Of a stretch of 64,000 nt of DNA, positions 17,944 through 26,931 are shown piece by piece. Both the position numbers and the translations under genes were made by a program. Positions within the stretch are counted from its first letter, which is position 1. Every line of letters begins with the position of its first letter. The notes beneath the pieces were generated by a model, which did no database searches, was not told where the DNA came from, and was given only the letters and a program-made list of their open reading frames with translations. This DNA comes from Pseudothauera rhizosphaerae (lineage in GTDB: Bacteria; Pseudomonadota; Gammaproteobacteria; Burkholderiales; Rhodocyclaceae), in assembly GCF_004801305.1 (NCBI RefSeq), contig NZ_SSOD01000002.1, positions 62,001 to 126,000 on the forward strand, in the 5' to 3' direction.

Positions 17944-18957
17944 TTACCGGCTGCCGATCACCTCCACTTCCACGTGGCGGTCCGGCTGCAGGCAGGCGAT
18001 CAACTCGGAACGGGGGCCGACGCCGTCGCAGGCGTTGCCGGTGAGCGGCCGGCGTTCGCCCTTGCCCTGGGTGTAGATGCGGTCGGCGTCCACGCCCCGG
18101 CTCGCCAGGTAGTCCTTGACCGTGGCGGCCCGGCGCTCGGACAGGCGCTGGTTGTAGGCATCGGAACCCAGGCGGTCGGTGTGGCCGACGGCGAGGATCA
18201 GGTCCAGATTCAATCCCCGGGTGCGGGCGGCGAGTTGGTCGAGCTGGGCGCGGCCCGCAGGTCTGAGCACGGCCTTGTCGAAGTCGAACAGGGTGTCGGC
18301 GGACAGCCTGACCTTTTCGGCGTTCGCAGGCTGGGACCGGGACTGGGCCAATGCGGGCATCGGCGCCGACCCGGCTGCCGGGAGAGGCAGAGGCGCCAGC
18401 GTCGATGCCTGGGCGAGCGGTTCCGGGGCAGCGTATCCTGCCTGCGGCGCGATGCCGCCGTCGCCCTGGAGGCCGACGGGGAACTGGCGCGAGCCGACCA
18501 GGCGGATCTCGCCTTCGGCCATGCGGCGCGCGAGGGGGCGCTGGGAATCCATGCCCTCCTCGTAGCGCAGGATGTCGAAGCCCGCGTGGCCGCCTTGCGC
18601 CGCCAACTGGCGGGCGGCGCGCAGGAACACCTGGCGCGCCTCGCCCTCGCCGCCGGTCACCAGGCGCTTCATGCGCAGGTCGAGCTGCCAGGTGTCCTCG
18701 CCGGTACGGGTGGCGCCGATCTGCCAGTTGGGCGTCAGCGGATCGTGGATGGCGTAGGCGATCAGCCCGCCGCTGATCAGGGTGGAGGTGGCGATGCCGA
18801 CCTCGGAGGCTGCCTTCCTGATCAGGTGCACGCCGCCCACGGCACCGGCGGCGTTGCCGCCGTGCTCGGCCAGCCGGCGCCCGGTTTCGTTGTCCAGCGT
18901 GCTGGCGCAGGCGGTGCTCAGCACGGCCGCGGCAAGCGGCAGGAGGATACGGCGCAT
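17944..18957 (-). CDS. OmpA-family lipoprotein with C-terminal peptidoglycan-binding domain
   Basis: 337 residues from the ATG at 18957, preceded by GGGGAGAG; an in-frame ATG at 18981 is less likely. The signal ends in a lipobox-like LSTAC (Cys about 18). Residues 20-200 match no domain I can name (Gly-rich segment, then EDTWQLDLRMKRLV). The OmpA domain is at about 230-337, with TLFDFDKAVLRPAGRAQLD, GHTDRLGSDAYNQRLSERRAATVKDYL and a Cys pair near the end. It lies just downstream of flgL and may share its transcript. In the family it anchors the outer membrane to peptidoglycan; a link to flagella is not shown. Confidence 0.85.
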   Translation of the reverse strand: MRRILLPLAAAVLSTACASTLDNETGRRLAEHGGNAAGAVGGVHLIRKAASEVGIATSTLISGGLIAYAIHDPLTPNWQIGATRTGEDTWQLDLRMKRLVTGGEGEARQVFLRAARQLAAQGGHAGFDILRYEEGMDSQRPLARRMAEGEIRLVGSRQFPVGLQGDGGIAPQAGYAAPEPLAQASTLAPLPLPAAGSAPMPALAQSRSQPANAEKVRLSADTLFDFDKAVLRPAGRAQLDQLAARTRGLNLDLILAVGHTDRLGSDAYNQRLSERRAATVKDYLASRGVDADRIYTQGKGERRPLTGNACDGVGPRSELIACLQPDRHVEVEVIGSR

Positions 18958-18977
18958 CACACTCTCCCCTTTTCCGC

Positions 18978-20198
18978 TCACAGATAGTTGAACAGCGACA
19001 GGCCGGACACCTTGAGGAAGGACTGCTGCGCCGCCTGCAGGTAGGTCTGCTGCTGCGCCAGCCGCGACAGGGCTTCGACGAAGTCCACGTCCACCAGGTC
19101 CGAGATCGATTCGCTGTATTGCAGGTTCAGGTCGTCGCCCAGGGTCTGGATGCTCTGCGCCTCGACCAGTTGCGAGCCGATGCGGGCACGGGTCTTGAGG
19201 ACGTTCTCCAGCGCGGCGTCGATGTTCTGCAGCCCCACGGCCACCGCGCCGCCCGCCATGCCGGACGGGCCGGGGCGTTCCAGGGCATCGATCAGCATGC
19301 CCAGGTTGTCGAACACGTTGGGCGAGGAGGCGAACACCTCGAAGGCGTCGCCATCCTCGGGCGTGCCGCTGGCAAGATTCAACTCGAAGCCCAGCGCCGC
19401 GGTCACCGCCGGATCGTCGAGGGCGGTCACGCCGGTGGCCACCGGAATCCGGTCGGCCACGTCGGGCCGGTATTCGTAGATGTCCCAGGTGGGCGGATTG
19501 ACGCCGTCGTCGTGGTAGGTCACCTCGTAGCGCCGGCCGAGCAGGCTGACGTCCGCCGGGTCCGTCAGGGTGGCGCCGAGGGCCCCGTCGCCCTGGTTGG
19601 CGAGGCCGGCCGGGGTGGAGATCAGTTCGTCGCCGAACGCCCGCGTGCTGCCGAAGACGTCCGAACCCGGCAGGCTCACCGGCATGTAGCGCGAGGCCGA
19701 AACCTGAATGGTCTGGGTGCCCTGGTCGCCGTTGTAGCTCACCCCGGCCAGATTGCCGGTAAAGGGCTGTTCGTTGGCCTTGTAGCCGGAGAAAAGGTAG
19801 TCGCCCATGCCGTCCTTGCTGTTGGCCAGCGCCAGCAGCGCCTCGAACTGGGCACGCAGGTCGGTGGCCACGTAGCTCAGGTCGGTTTCATCGTAGACCC
19901 CGTTGCCCGCCTCCACGGTCTTGGTCCGCACGTACTGCAGGATGTCGGTGACGCCCGTGAGCTTGCTTTCCAGCAGGCCCATGCGGTCTTCGGCGTAGCC
20001 GGCATTGACCATGAACTGGGCGTTGACGCCTTTCGACTGGCCGATCTCCAGCGCGCGCGCGGCGGCGATGGGGTCGTCCGCGGGCGTGAGCACGCGCTTG
20101 CCGGAGGACAGTTGCTGCTGGGTGCGCAGAATGTCGCTCCATTGCTGCTGCATGGAGCCGACACCCTTCTGGTAGATCATGTTGGACGAGATGCGCAT
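18978..20198 (-). CDS. flgL: Flagellar hook-filament junction protein FlgL
   Basis: 406 residues from MRISSNMIYQKGV at 20198. The N-terminal flagellin-like helices (QQLSSGKRVLTPADDPIAAARAL) and C-terminal helices (LQYSESISDLVDVDFVEALSRLAQQQTYLQAAQQSFLKV) are conserved. It follows flgK at 11 bases. FlgL connects FlgK to the first flagellin. Confidence 0.95.
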   Translation of the reverse strand: MRISSNMIYQKGVGSMQQQWSDILRTQQQLSSGKRVLTPADDPIAAARALEIGQSKGVNAQFMVNAGYAEDRMGLLESKLTGVTDILQYVRTKTVEAGNGVYDETDLSYVATDLRAQFEALLALANSKDGMGDYLFSGYKANEQPFTGNLAGVSYNGDQGTQTIQVSASRYMPVSLPGSDVFGSTRAFGDELISTPAGLANQGDGALGATLTDPADVSLLGRRYEVTYHDDGVNPPTWDIYEYRPDVADRIPVATGVTALDDPAVTAALGFELNLASGTPEDGDAFEVFASSPNVFDNLGMLIDALERPGPSGMAGGAVAVGLQNIDAALENVLKTRARIGSQLVEAQSIQTLGDDLNLQYSESISDLVDVDFVEALSRLAQQQTYLQAAQQSFLKVSGLSLFNYL

Positions 20199-20209
20199 GG
20201 CGGTTCTCC

Positions 20210-22237
20210 TCAGCGCGCAATCGAAAGAATGGTGTCGAACAGGGTCTGCGCCACCGACATCACCTTGGCCGAACTCTGGTAGGCCAACTGGTAGCGCACC
20301 AGGTTGGCGGCCTCTTCGTCCAGATTCACGCCGGACAGGGCGTCGCGCGCGTCCGTCGCCTGGGTCAGCAGCGCCTCCTGGGCCTTCATGTGCACCTGGA
20401 CCTCGCGCGTCTTGTTGCCCACCAGGGTCACCATGCCGGCATACACCGACTGGAACGTGCCGGTGGCGTTGCCCGAACTGCCGGACAGCATCAGCTTGGT
20501 GGTCTGCAGTGCGCCCAGCAGCACGGCGTTGCGGCTGTCGGCCACGCCGGCCTCGGTGGGCGCGAAGCTCACCTCGGTGGTATCGCTCCACGATCCCTTG
20601 GCGGTGAACTCGAAGGCGAAGGCGGCCGGGTCGGCCGGGTCGTCGGCGGGATCGCTCAGATAGCGGAACAGCACGCCGCTGCTATCCACGTCCGGGTCGT
20701 AGGCGCCACCCGCCACCCAGCTTTGCGAGGCGGAGTCGAAGCGGTACAGCATGCCGCCGCCGCTCATGCTGAGGGTGTCGGTGGCGCTGTCGAAGCTCAG
20801 GCCGAGGGCGGTGAAGTCGGCAACGCCGTCGGCGTTGCCGTCGATGCCGTTGACCGACAGGGTGCGCACGCCGGTGATCACGTCGGACAGCGTGCCGTTG
20901 CCGGTGCCCACGGTGAGTGCGGCGCCCACCGGATCGCCGGCGGCCAGCTTGCGCGGATCGGAGATGCCCACGGAAATGTCCCGCGCGGCATAGCGCACCG
21001 GCTGGATCAGCAGGCCGTGCGGCGGAATGTCGGCCGCGCCGTTGGGCAGGGTGATCTGCAGCCCGCCGCCGCTGAAGCTCGGGGGCGGACCGGCATCCAC
21101 GGTCAGCGCGATGCTCTCGCCGGCCGTCGTGCGCAGCGCGTAGTTGGTGCCGTCGTAGGTGAGCAGGTAGTCGCTCGCGGTGAGCACGGAGTAATCGGTG
21201 ATCGTGGCCGTGGCGCCGGTCACCGCGGGCTTGAGCTGGGGCGTGGGGCTGTTGAAGAAGTCGTTGCCCAGCACGCCGTCCAGGTCTACGCCAAGGCTGT
21301 GCTGGGCGTTGAAGGCCTCGGCCACGCCCACGGCGATGAGGCCCAGGGAGTTCTGCGCCACGTCGAGCGTTTCGCGCCGGAAGGCGAGCAGGCCGCCGAG
21401 CGCGCCGCCGGTCAGCAACTGCTCCGGCAGGATGTTCTCCACGCCGGACTGGCTGACCAGCGCCACCACGTTGCGCTGCGGATCGTTGGGGTCGCGCACG
21501 GCGGCGAGGGTGGTCGCCGTGCTGCCCACCACCAGCCCCTGGCCCGAGCCGATGAACACGCTGATCGAGCCGTTGGCCTCTTCCACGGTTTCCACGCGGA
21601 TCAGCTCGTTCAGTTCGGCGATCAATTGCCCGCGCTGGTCGAGCAGATCGTTGGCGGCCACGGTGGGCCCGCTGACCTGCGCCAGGGTGATGCGCTGGTT
21701 CATCTCGGCGATGGCCGAGGCGTACATGTTGATCTGCGCCACCGTGGAAGTGATTTCGCTTTCCACCCCCTCGCGCACCTCGCTCATGCGCGCATCCAGG
21801 GTCTGGAAACGTGACACCAGCGCCTCGGCGGTGGAGATCAGCGACTGGCGCGCAGCCTCGCTGGTGGGATTGGCCGCCATCTCCTGCACGCCCTGGAAGA
21901 AACTCTCCAACGCCGGCGACAGGCCGGAGGTGGTGTCGCCAAGCAGGTTGTTGATCTGGCTGATGTGGGCCTCGTAGCGGGTGAGCTCGGACAGCCGGGT
22001 GCTGCTGGTGAGCACCTGGCTTTCCAGATAGGCGTTGTACTGGCGCGTGACGGCGGCGATCTTCGTCCCTTGGCCGAAGAAGCCCACGCCGGCGTAATAC
22101 GGCGTCTGCGTCGTCTGGATCACCGACTGGCGGTGATAACCCTCGACCGCCGCATTGGTGATGTTGTGCCCGGTGGTCAGCAATTGCGCCTGGGCGGCGT
22201 TGAGACCGGTCAACCCGATATTGAGCAGGCTGGACAT
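20210..22237 (-). CDS. flgK: Flagellar hook-associated protein FlgK
   Basis: 675 residues, long for the family because of an extended variable middle domain (about 340-590). The N-terminus (SLLNIGLTGLNAAQAQLLTTGHNITNA) and C-terminus (GVNLDEEAANLVRYQLAYQSSAKVM) are the conserved hook-associated ends that form the coiled-coil layer. It has a strong sigma54 promoter at 22275-22290 with a 17-bp dyad directly upstream, so flgKL can be transcribed apart from flgJ. Confidence 0.96.
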   Translation of the reverse strand: MSSLLNIGLTGLNAAQAQLLTTGHNITNAAVEGYHRQSVIQTTQTPYYAGVGFFGQGTKIAAVTRQYNAYLESQVLTSSTRLSELTRYEAHISQINNLLGDTTSGLSPALESFFQGVQEMAANPTSEAARQSLISTAEALVSRFQTLDARMSEVREGVESEITSTVAQINMYASAIAEMNQRITLAQVSGPTVAANDLLDQRGQLIAELNELIRVETVEEANGSISVFIGSGQGLVVGSTATTLAAVRDPNDPQRNVVALVSQSGVENILPEQLLTGGALGGLLAFRRETLDVAQNSLGLIAVGVAEAFNAQHSLGVDLDGVLGNDFFNSPTPQLKPAVTGATATITDYSVLTASDYLLTYDGTNYALRTTAGESIALTVDAGPPPSFSGGGLQITLPNGAADIPPHGLLIQPVRYAARDISVGISDPRKLAAGDPVGAALTVGTGNGTLSDVITGVRTLSVNGIDGNADGVADFTALGLSFDSATDTLSMSGGGMLYRFDSASQSWVAGGAYDPDVDSSGVLFRYLSDPADDPADPAAFAFEFTAKGSWSDTTEVSFAPTEAGVADSRNAVLLGALQTTKLMLSGSSGNATGTFQSVYAGMVTLVGNKTREVQVHMKAQEALLTQATDARDALSGVNLDEEAANLVRYQLAYQSSAKVMSVAQTLFDTILSIAR

Positions 22238-22274
22238 GGTGCTATTCCCGATTCGCTAGGTTTGCCCTGCTCTC

Positions 22275-22290
22275 TGCAATAAGCTTGCCA
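22275..22290 (-). promoter_or_regulatory. sigma54 promoter of flgKL
   Basis: On the minus strand TGGCAAGCTTATTGCA is an almost ideal -24/-12 element. It lies 38 bases upstream of the flgK ATG. Confidence 0.87.
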
Positions 22291-22298
22291 GGACAAAA

Positions 22299-22315
22299 GC
22301 GGCAAATTCCGCCGC
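22299..22315. promoter_or_regulatory. 17-bp dyad upstream of flgKL promoter
   Basis: GCGGCAAATTCCGCCGC keeps the outer GCGGC/GCCGC arms with one mismatch in the sixth pair. It sits eight bases upstream of the -24 element; a further near-copy lies inside flgJ at 22964-22980 (GCGGCAGCTTTTGCCGT). Candidate activator site. Confidence 0.5.
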
Positions 22316-22320
22316 CCGGA

Positions 22321-23388
22321 TCAGGCCGCGAGGGCGCTCTTCAGCGTGCTGCCGCCGATCACGCCAGCCAGCTTGGCGGCGTAGCGGGGGTCGGTGGCAT
22401 AGCCGGCCTGCTGCAGGCCGCGGGCGAAGCCGGCGGCGTCGGTCTGGCCGAGCACGCCCGCATAGCGCGGGCTGTCGGAGAGCAGGCGGGCGTAATCGCG
22501 GAAGGCCTCCGTGTAGGAACCGTAGCTGCGGAAGCGCGCCTGCTCACTGTAGGACGTGCCGCCGGCGTACTCCTTGACCGTGCGGGACACGGTCTCGCCC
22601 TGCCAGGCGCTGCCGGCCTTGATGTTGAAGAGGTTGTAGCTGGAGCGGCCGTCCGCATGGTGCAGGATCTTCTCGCCCCAGCCGGTTTCCAGCGCCGCGT
22701 GGGCGACGATGAAACGCGCCGGGATGCCGGTCTCCCGGCTCACGGCCTGGGCGTGGGGCCAGATTTCGCGCACGAAGGCTTCCTTGCCGGAAGGCGCCGT
22801 CCCCCCGCCCTCCTCCACCGCTGCGGAAGCCGCCACGGCGGACGTGCCGCCGACGGCGGCCCGCGCGGAGCCTCGCGCTGCCTGCAATTGCGCGATCAGC
22901 GCGCCGACCGGGTCGTCGCCGGCCGTTTCCGTTGCGGGCAGCAATCCTTGCCGCTCCAGGCTGGCGGCAGCTTTTGCCGTCTGGGCCGCCACGGCCAGGT
23001 CCAGGCCGTCCAGGCCGGTGCCACCCGACGCAGAGCCGCCCGTTTCCAGCGCGTCGATGGCGCTGCCGCCGCTCTTGCCGTTGAGCCCGCCGAGTTGGCG
23101 GAACAGCACGTCGCTCATGCCGTTGTTGCGGCTGTGGGCGAGCTGCAGGGCCAGTTGCTGATCGAGCAGGGACTGGTAGGTGCGGGTGTGCTCGTTGTCG
23201 AACAGGCCGTTCTGCGGCGTGGCCTGGCGCATGGCCTTGAGCGCCATCTGCAGGAACAGGGCTTCGAACTGCTTGGCGGCGGCACGCAGGGTCTCCGGCG
23301 AATCCGGCTGCTCGCGGGAGAGCCGCTGCAGGTCGCTGAGCGAACGCGGGTCGAGCGCGTTGAGCTGGAAGCCGCCATCGATGGCCAT
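22321..23388 (-). CDS. flgJ: Flagellar rod assembly protein / peptidoglycan hydrolase FlgJ
   Basis: 355 residues, dual-domain. The N-terminal rod-cap domain (LRAAAKQFEALFLQMALKAMRQA, then LFDNEHTRTYQSLLDQQLA) is followed by a linker of about 90 residues and a glucosaminidase domain at about 190-350. The acidic residue in AHAALETGWGEKIL is the presumed catalytic Glu. FlgJ caps the growing rod and opens the peptidoglycan. It lies nine bases after flgI. Confidence 0.95.
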   Translation of the reverse strand: MAIDGGFQLNALDPRSLSDLQRLSREQPDSPETLRAAAKQFEALFLQMALKAMRQATPQNGLFDNEHTRTYQSLLDQQLALQLAHSRNNGMSDVLFRQLGGLNGKSGGSAIDALETGGSASGGTGLDGLDLAVAAQTAKAAASLERQGLLPATETAGDDPVGALIAQLQAARGSARAAVGGTSAVAASAAVEEGGGTAPSGKEAFVREIWPHAQAVSRETGIPARFIVAHAALETGWGEKILHHADGRSSYNLFNIKAGSAWQGETVSRTVKEYAGGTSYSEQARFRSYGSYTEAFRDYARLLSDSPRYAGVLGQTDAAGFARGLQQAGYATDPRYAAKLAGVIGGSTLKSALAA

Positions 23389-23397
23389 GGCCGTGCC

Positions 23398-24531
23398 TCA
23401 GATCACCTCAAGTTCGGCGCGCAGGGCGCCGGCCGCCTTCATGGCCTGCAGGATGCTCACCAGGTCCATGGGCTTGGCGCCCAGGGCGTTGAGCGCCTTG
23501 ACCACGTCGGCCAGGTTGGTGCCGGCCTGCACGTCCACCATCTGCCCCGGTTCCTGTTCGATGTTGATCTCGCCGCGCTCGGTGATGACCGTGCGGCCGG
23601 GCGAGAAGGGCGCGGGCTGCGAGACGTCCTGCTCGGTCATCACGGTGACGGTGAGGTTGCCGTGGGCCACGGCCACGTTCTGCAGCTTGACCTGCTGGTT
23701 CATCACCACCGAACCGGTGCGCGAGTTGATGATGACGCGCGCGGCCTGCTGCACCGGCGTCACGTTGAGGCTCTCCAGCCGGCCGAGGAAAGCCACGCGG
23801 GCGGTCGGGTCCAGCGGCGCGCGGACCTGGATGGTGCGCCCGTCGAGGGCCTGCGCCGTGCCCGGCATGGTGGCGAGGTTGATGGCGTCCACCACCCGGC
23901 GCGCGGTGCCGAAATCGGTGTCGTGCAGTTCCAGCACCACGTGCTCGCCCTGCCCCAGCAGGGTCGGCACGCCGCGCTCCACCGTGGCGCCGGCGGGAAC
24001 GCGCCCGGCGGCCAGATGGTTGATGGTCTGGGAAGCACCGCCGGCCTGCGCGCCGGCGCCGCCCACGGCCAGGTTGCCCTGGGCAATGGCGTAGATCTGC
24101 CCGTCCACGCCCTTGAGGGGGGTCATCACCAGCGTGCCGCCGCGCAGGCTCTTGGCGTTGCCGATGGACGACACGGTGACGTCGATCTGCTGACCCGGCC
24201 GAGCGAAAGGCGGCAGGCTGGCGGTGACCATGACCGCGGCCACGTTCTTCAACTGCAGGTTGGTGCCCAGGGGCAGGGTCACGCCCATGTTGCCGAGCAT
24301 GTTGATGATGCTCTGCACGGTGAACGGCGTCTGGGTAGTCTGGTCGCCGCTGCCGTCCAGCCCCACCACCAGGCCGTAGCCCACGAGCTGGTTGTTGCGC
24401 ACCCCGGCCACCGAGGCCAGGTCCTTGATGCGTTCCGGCATGGCGTGGGCGGCGCCGGCTGCCAGCAGCGCGGCGCACAGGGCCGGAAGGAGGTGACGCA
24501 CAAGCGGGCGGACGAAGGAACGGAAAGCCAT
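23398..24531 (-). CDS. flgI: Flagellar P-ring protein FlgI
   Basis: 377 residues from the ATG at 24531. The signal peptide ends AAGAAHA. The mature protein begins ERIKDLASVAGVRNNQLVGYGLVVGLDGSGDQ, nearly invariant in FlgI, and ends with the conserved block VKALNALGAKPMDLVSILQAMKAAGALRAELEVI. It forms the periplasmic bushing around the rod with FlgH. Confidence 0.97.
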   Translation of the reverse strand: MAFRSFVRPLVRHLLPALCAALLAAGAAHAMPERIKDLASVAGVRNNQLVGYGLVVGLDGSGDQTTQTPFTVQSIINMLGNMGVTLPLGTNLQLKNVAAVMVTASLPPFARPGQQIDVTVSSIGNAKSLRGGTLVMTPLKGVDGQIYAIAQGNLAVGGAGAQAGGASQTINHLAAGRVPAGATVERGVPTLLGQGEHVVLELHDTDFGTARRVVDAINLATMPGTAQALDGRTIQVRAPLDPTARVAFLGRLESLNVTPVQQAARVIINSRTGSVVMNQQVKLQNVAVAHGNLTVTVMTEQDVSQPAPFSPGRTVITERGEINIEQEPGQMVDVQAGTNLADVVKALNALGAKPMDLVSILQAMKAAGALRAELEVI

Positions 24532-24542
24532 GATCCTGCTCC

Positions 24543-25220
24543 TCAGAACGGCGAGATGGCCACGAAGAAGCGCTGCAGCCAGCCCATGGAGTTGGCTTCG
24601 TCGATGAAGCCGCTGCCGCGGTATTCGATGCGCGCGTCGGCCACCTGGGTGGATTGGACGGTGTTGGCCGAACTCACGCTGACCGGGTTGATGACACCGG
24701 AGAAGCGGATGTATTCGTTGCCCTGGTTGATGGCGACCAGCTTCTCGCCGGACACCAGCAGGTTGCCGTTGGGATAGACGTCGATGACGGTGACCGAGAT
24801 GGTGCCGTTGAACACGTTGTTGGCCGCCGCCGCGCCCTGGCCAGTGAAGTCCGAATCCAGGCCGATGTCCAGCCCGGCGCCGTTGAGCTTGTTGGTGGCC
24901 ACCGACGGGATGTTGGGCGCGGTCAGGGTGATGCCGGCGGACAGGCCGCTGGAGCGCCCGGCGGCGGCGTTGGCGCTCTTGGAGGCGGTGTTCCGCTCCA
25001 CCAGGTTGATGGTGATGATGTCGCCGATATTGCGCGCGCGCCGGTCCTCGAAGAGCGGCCGCGCCTGGGCGTTCTGGAAGATGCTGCCGGTGGCCGGCAC
25101 GGCCTGGGCGCGCAGTTCGGGGCGCACGCTCATGGGCTGATGGACGGCGGTGGGCGGCGTGGAGTAGATGGAGGCACAGCCGCTCAAGAGGGCGGCGGCC
25201 AGCAAGGCAAGGGCTTTCAT
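24543..25220 (-). CDS. flgH: Flagellar L-ring lipoprotein FlgH
   Basis: 225 residues with lipobox LLSGC (Cys15). Conserved blocks are [25 protein letters not shown] and, at the C-terminus, [24 protein letters not shown]. It forms the outer-membrane L-ring. It lies in the flgFGHIJ block with short gaps. Confidence 0.97.
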   Translation of the reverse strand: MKALALLAAALLSGCASIYSTPPTAVHQPMSVRPELRAQAVPATGSIFQNAQARPLFEDRRARNIGDIITINLVERNTASKSANAAAGRSSGLSAGITLTAPNIPSVATNKLNGAGLDIGLDSDFTGQGAAAANNVFNGTISVTVIDVYPNGNLLVSGEKLVAINQGNEYIRFSGVINPVSVSSANTVQSTQVADARIEYRGSGFIDEANSMGWLQRFFVAISPF

Positions 25221-25241
25221 GGCGATTCTCCGGCACCAGCC

Positions 25242-26024
25242 TCAGAGCTGGGTCAGCCGGCCGAGCATCTGGTCGGAAGTCTGGATGGCGCGGGAATTCA
25301 TCTCGTAGGCGCGCTGGGTGACGATCATGTTCACCAGTTCCTCGGCCACATTCACGTTGGACGATTCCAGGTAGTTCTGGTTGAGCACGCCGGCGCCGTT
25401 CAGGCCCGGCTGCTGGGGCGTGGCCACGCCGCTGGAGCCGGTTTCCAGGAACAGGTTCTCGCCCATGCTCTCCAGGCCGCCCGGGTTGATGAAGGTGGCG
25501 AGCTGGATGGTGCCGATCTGCACCGGCGCGGTCTGCCCGGCCAGCACCGCGCTGACCGTGCCGTCCTTGCCGATGGTGAGCGTGCGTGCCTCGGCCGGGA
25601 CGTTGATGTTGTCGGCCAGGCGGTAGCCGCTGGCGGTCACCATGTTGCCCTGGTCGTCGCGCTGGAAGGCGCCGTCGCGGGTGTAGGCGGTGGTGCCGTC
25701 GGGCAGTTCGATCTGGAAGAAGCCGTCGCCCTGGATGGCCACGTCGTAGGACTTGCCGGTATGCACCGGGTTGCCCTGGGTGAAGATGCGCTCCGTGGCC
25801 ACCGGGCGCACGCCGGTGCCGATCTGCAGCCCGGAACCGATCTCGGTCTGCTGCGTCGACTGCGCGCCGGGCTGGCGGATGGTCTGGTACATCAGATCCT
25901 CGAACACCGCGCGCTGGCGCTTGAAGCCGTTGGTGGAGACGTTGGCGAGGTTGTTGGAAATCACGTCCAGCGAAGTCTGCTGGGCGTCCAGCCCGGTGCG
26001 GGCGGTCCACAGGGAGCGGATCAT
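25242..26024 (-). CDS. flgG: Flagellar distal rod protein FlgG
   Basis: 260 residues, the standard length. N-terminus [41 protein letters not shown] and C-terminus [36 protein letters not shown] are diagnostic. A 143-bp gap separates it from flgF; it contains a hairpin and a CTAGACTG element about 70 bases upstream, so a second promoter here is possible. Confidence 0.97.
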   Translation of the reverse strand: MIRSLWTARTGLDAQQTSLDVISNNLANVSTNGFKRQRAVFEDLMYQTIRQPGAQSTQQTEIGSGLQIGTGVRPVATERIFTQGNPVHTGKSYDVAIQGDGFFQIELPDGTTAYTRDGAFQRDDQGNMVTASGYRLADNINVPAEARTLTIGKDGTVSAVLAGQTAPVQIGTIQLATFINPGGLESMGENLFLETGSSGVATPQQPGLNGAGVLNQNYLESSNVNVAEELVNMIVTQRAYEMNSRAIQTSDQMLGRLTQL

Positions 26025-26126
26025 GATGGCGTTCCTCTTGTGCTGTACCGGCGGCGGCCGTGGCCGCGTCGCCGGGCGATACGTTCAGGCTTCCAGTCTA
26101 GGCCGGCGGCAGGGCCGGCCATCCCG

Positions 26127-26156
26127 GGATTAGCCTCGCAAAAACCGTGCTAATCC
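26127..26156 (-). terminator. Hairpin between flgF and flgG
   Basis: An 8-bp inverted repeat (GGATTAGC / GCTAATCC) with a 14-base loop lies just after the flgF stop. It could attenuate transcription into flgG; no T-tract follows. Confidence 0.3.
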
Positions 26157-26167
26157 GGCCTCGAGTG

Positions 26168-26905
26168 TCAGCGCCAGGCCAGTACCTGGGAAGCGGCCTG
26201 GTCGTTCTGCTCGGCGGTCTGCAGCATGCGGGTCTGCATCTCGAACTGGCGGCCCAGGGAGATCATCGTCACCATCTGCTCGACCACGTTCACGTTGCTG
26301 CCTTCCAGGTAGCCGCCGGCAACTTTTACCGTGTCGTCTGCCGCTTGCGGCAAGCCGCCGGCAACGCGGAACAGGCCGTCCTCGCCGCGCGTGAGTTGGG
26401 ACTCGGGCGGGTTGACGAGCTTGAGCCGGTCCACCACGTTGATGATGTTCTGCTGCCCGCTCTGCCAGGTGGAGATGCTGCCGTCCGTGCCGATCTCGAT
26501 GGCGCTGTCCGGCGGAATGGTGATGGGCCCGCCCTCCCCCAGCACCGGCAGACCGCTGCGGGTCTGCAGCACGCCGTTGGGGCTCACTTCCAGGCTGCCG
26601 TCGCGGGTGTAGGCCTCGGAGCCGTCCGGCATCTGCACCGCCAGCCAGCCCTTGCCCTCCACCGCCACGTCGTAGGCGCGCCCGGTGTGCTGCAGCGGGC
26701 CCGGCGTAAAGTCGCTCGCCACGCTGGCATCGACCACGAAGGCGCGCGTGGGCAGGGCGTCGGTCTGGACCTCGACCGCGCGCAGCTTGTGCATCTCGGT
26801 GCGGAAGCCGGTGGTGCTGACGTTGGCCAGATTGTGCGACACCGCGGCCTGCTGGCCGAGGGTGTGCTTGGCGCCCGTCATCGCGGTGTAGATGAGGCGG
26901 TCCAT
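26168..26905 (-). CDS. flgF: Flagellar proximal rod protein FlgF
   Basis: 245 residues. N-terminus MDRLIYTAMTGAKHTLGQQAAVSHNLANVSTTGFR and C-terminus SNVNVVEQMVTMISLGRQFEMQTRMLQTAEQNDQAA are FlgF-specific. It forms part of the proximal rod. It lies 26 bases after flgE. Confidence 0.96.
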   Translation of the reverse strand: MDRLIYTAMTGAKHTLGQQAAVSHNLANVSTTGFRTEMHKLRAVEVQTDALPTRAFVVDASVASDFTPGPLQHTGRAYDVAVEGKGWLAVQMPDGSEAYTRDGSLEVSPNGVLQTRSGLPVLGEGGPITIPPDSAIEIGTDGSISTWQSGQQNIINVVDRLKLVNPPESQLTRGEDGLFRVAGGLPQAADDTVKVAGGYLEGSNVNVVEQMVTMISLGRQFEMQTRMLQTAEQNDQAASQVLAWR

Positions 26906-26931
26906 GGCGTTCTCCTAGACGTCGCCTACGT

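Noticed and set aside
23398-26010. Very long minus-strand open frame covering flgI, flgH and part of flgG
   Set aside because: Only the 23398-24531 part encodes FlgI; the rest is a high-GC shadow of flgH and flgG in another frame.
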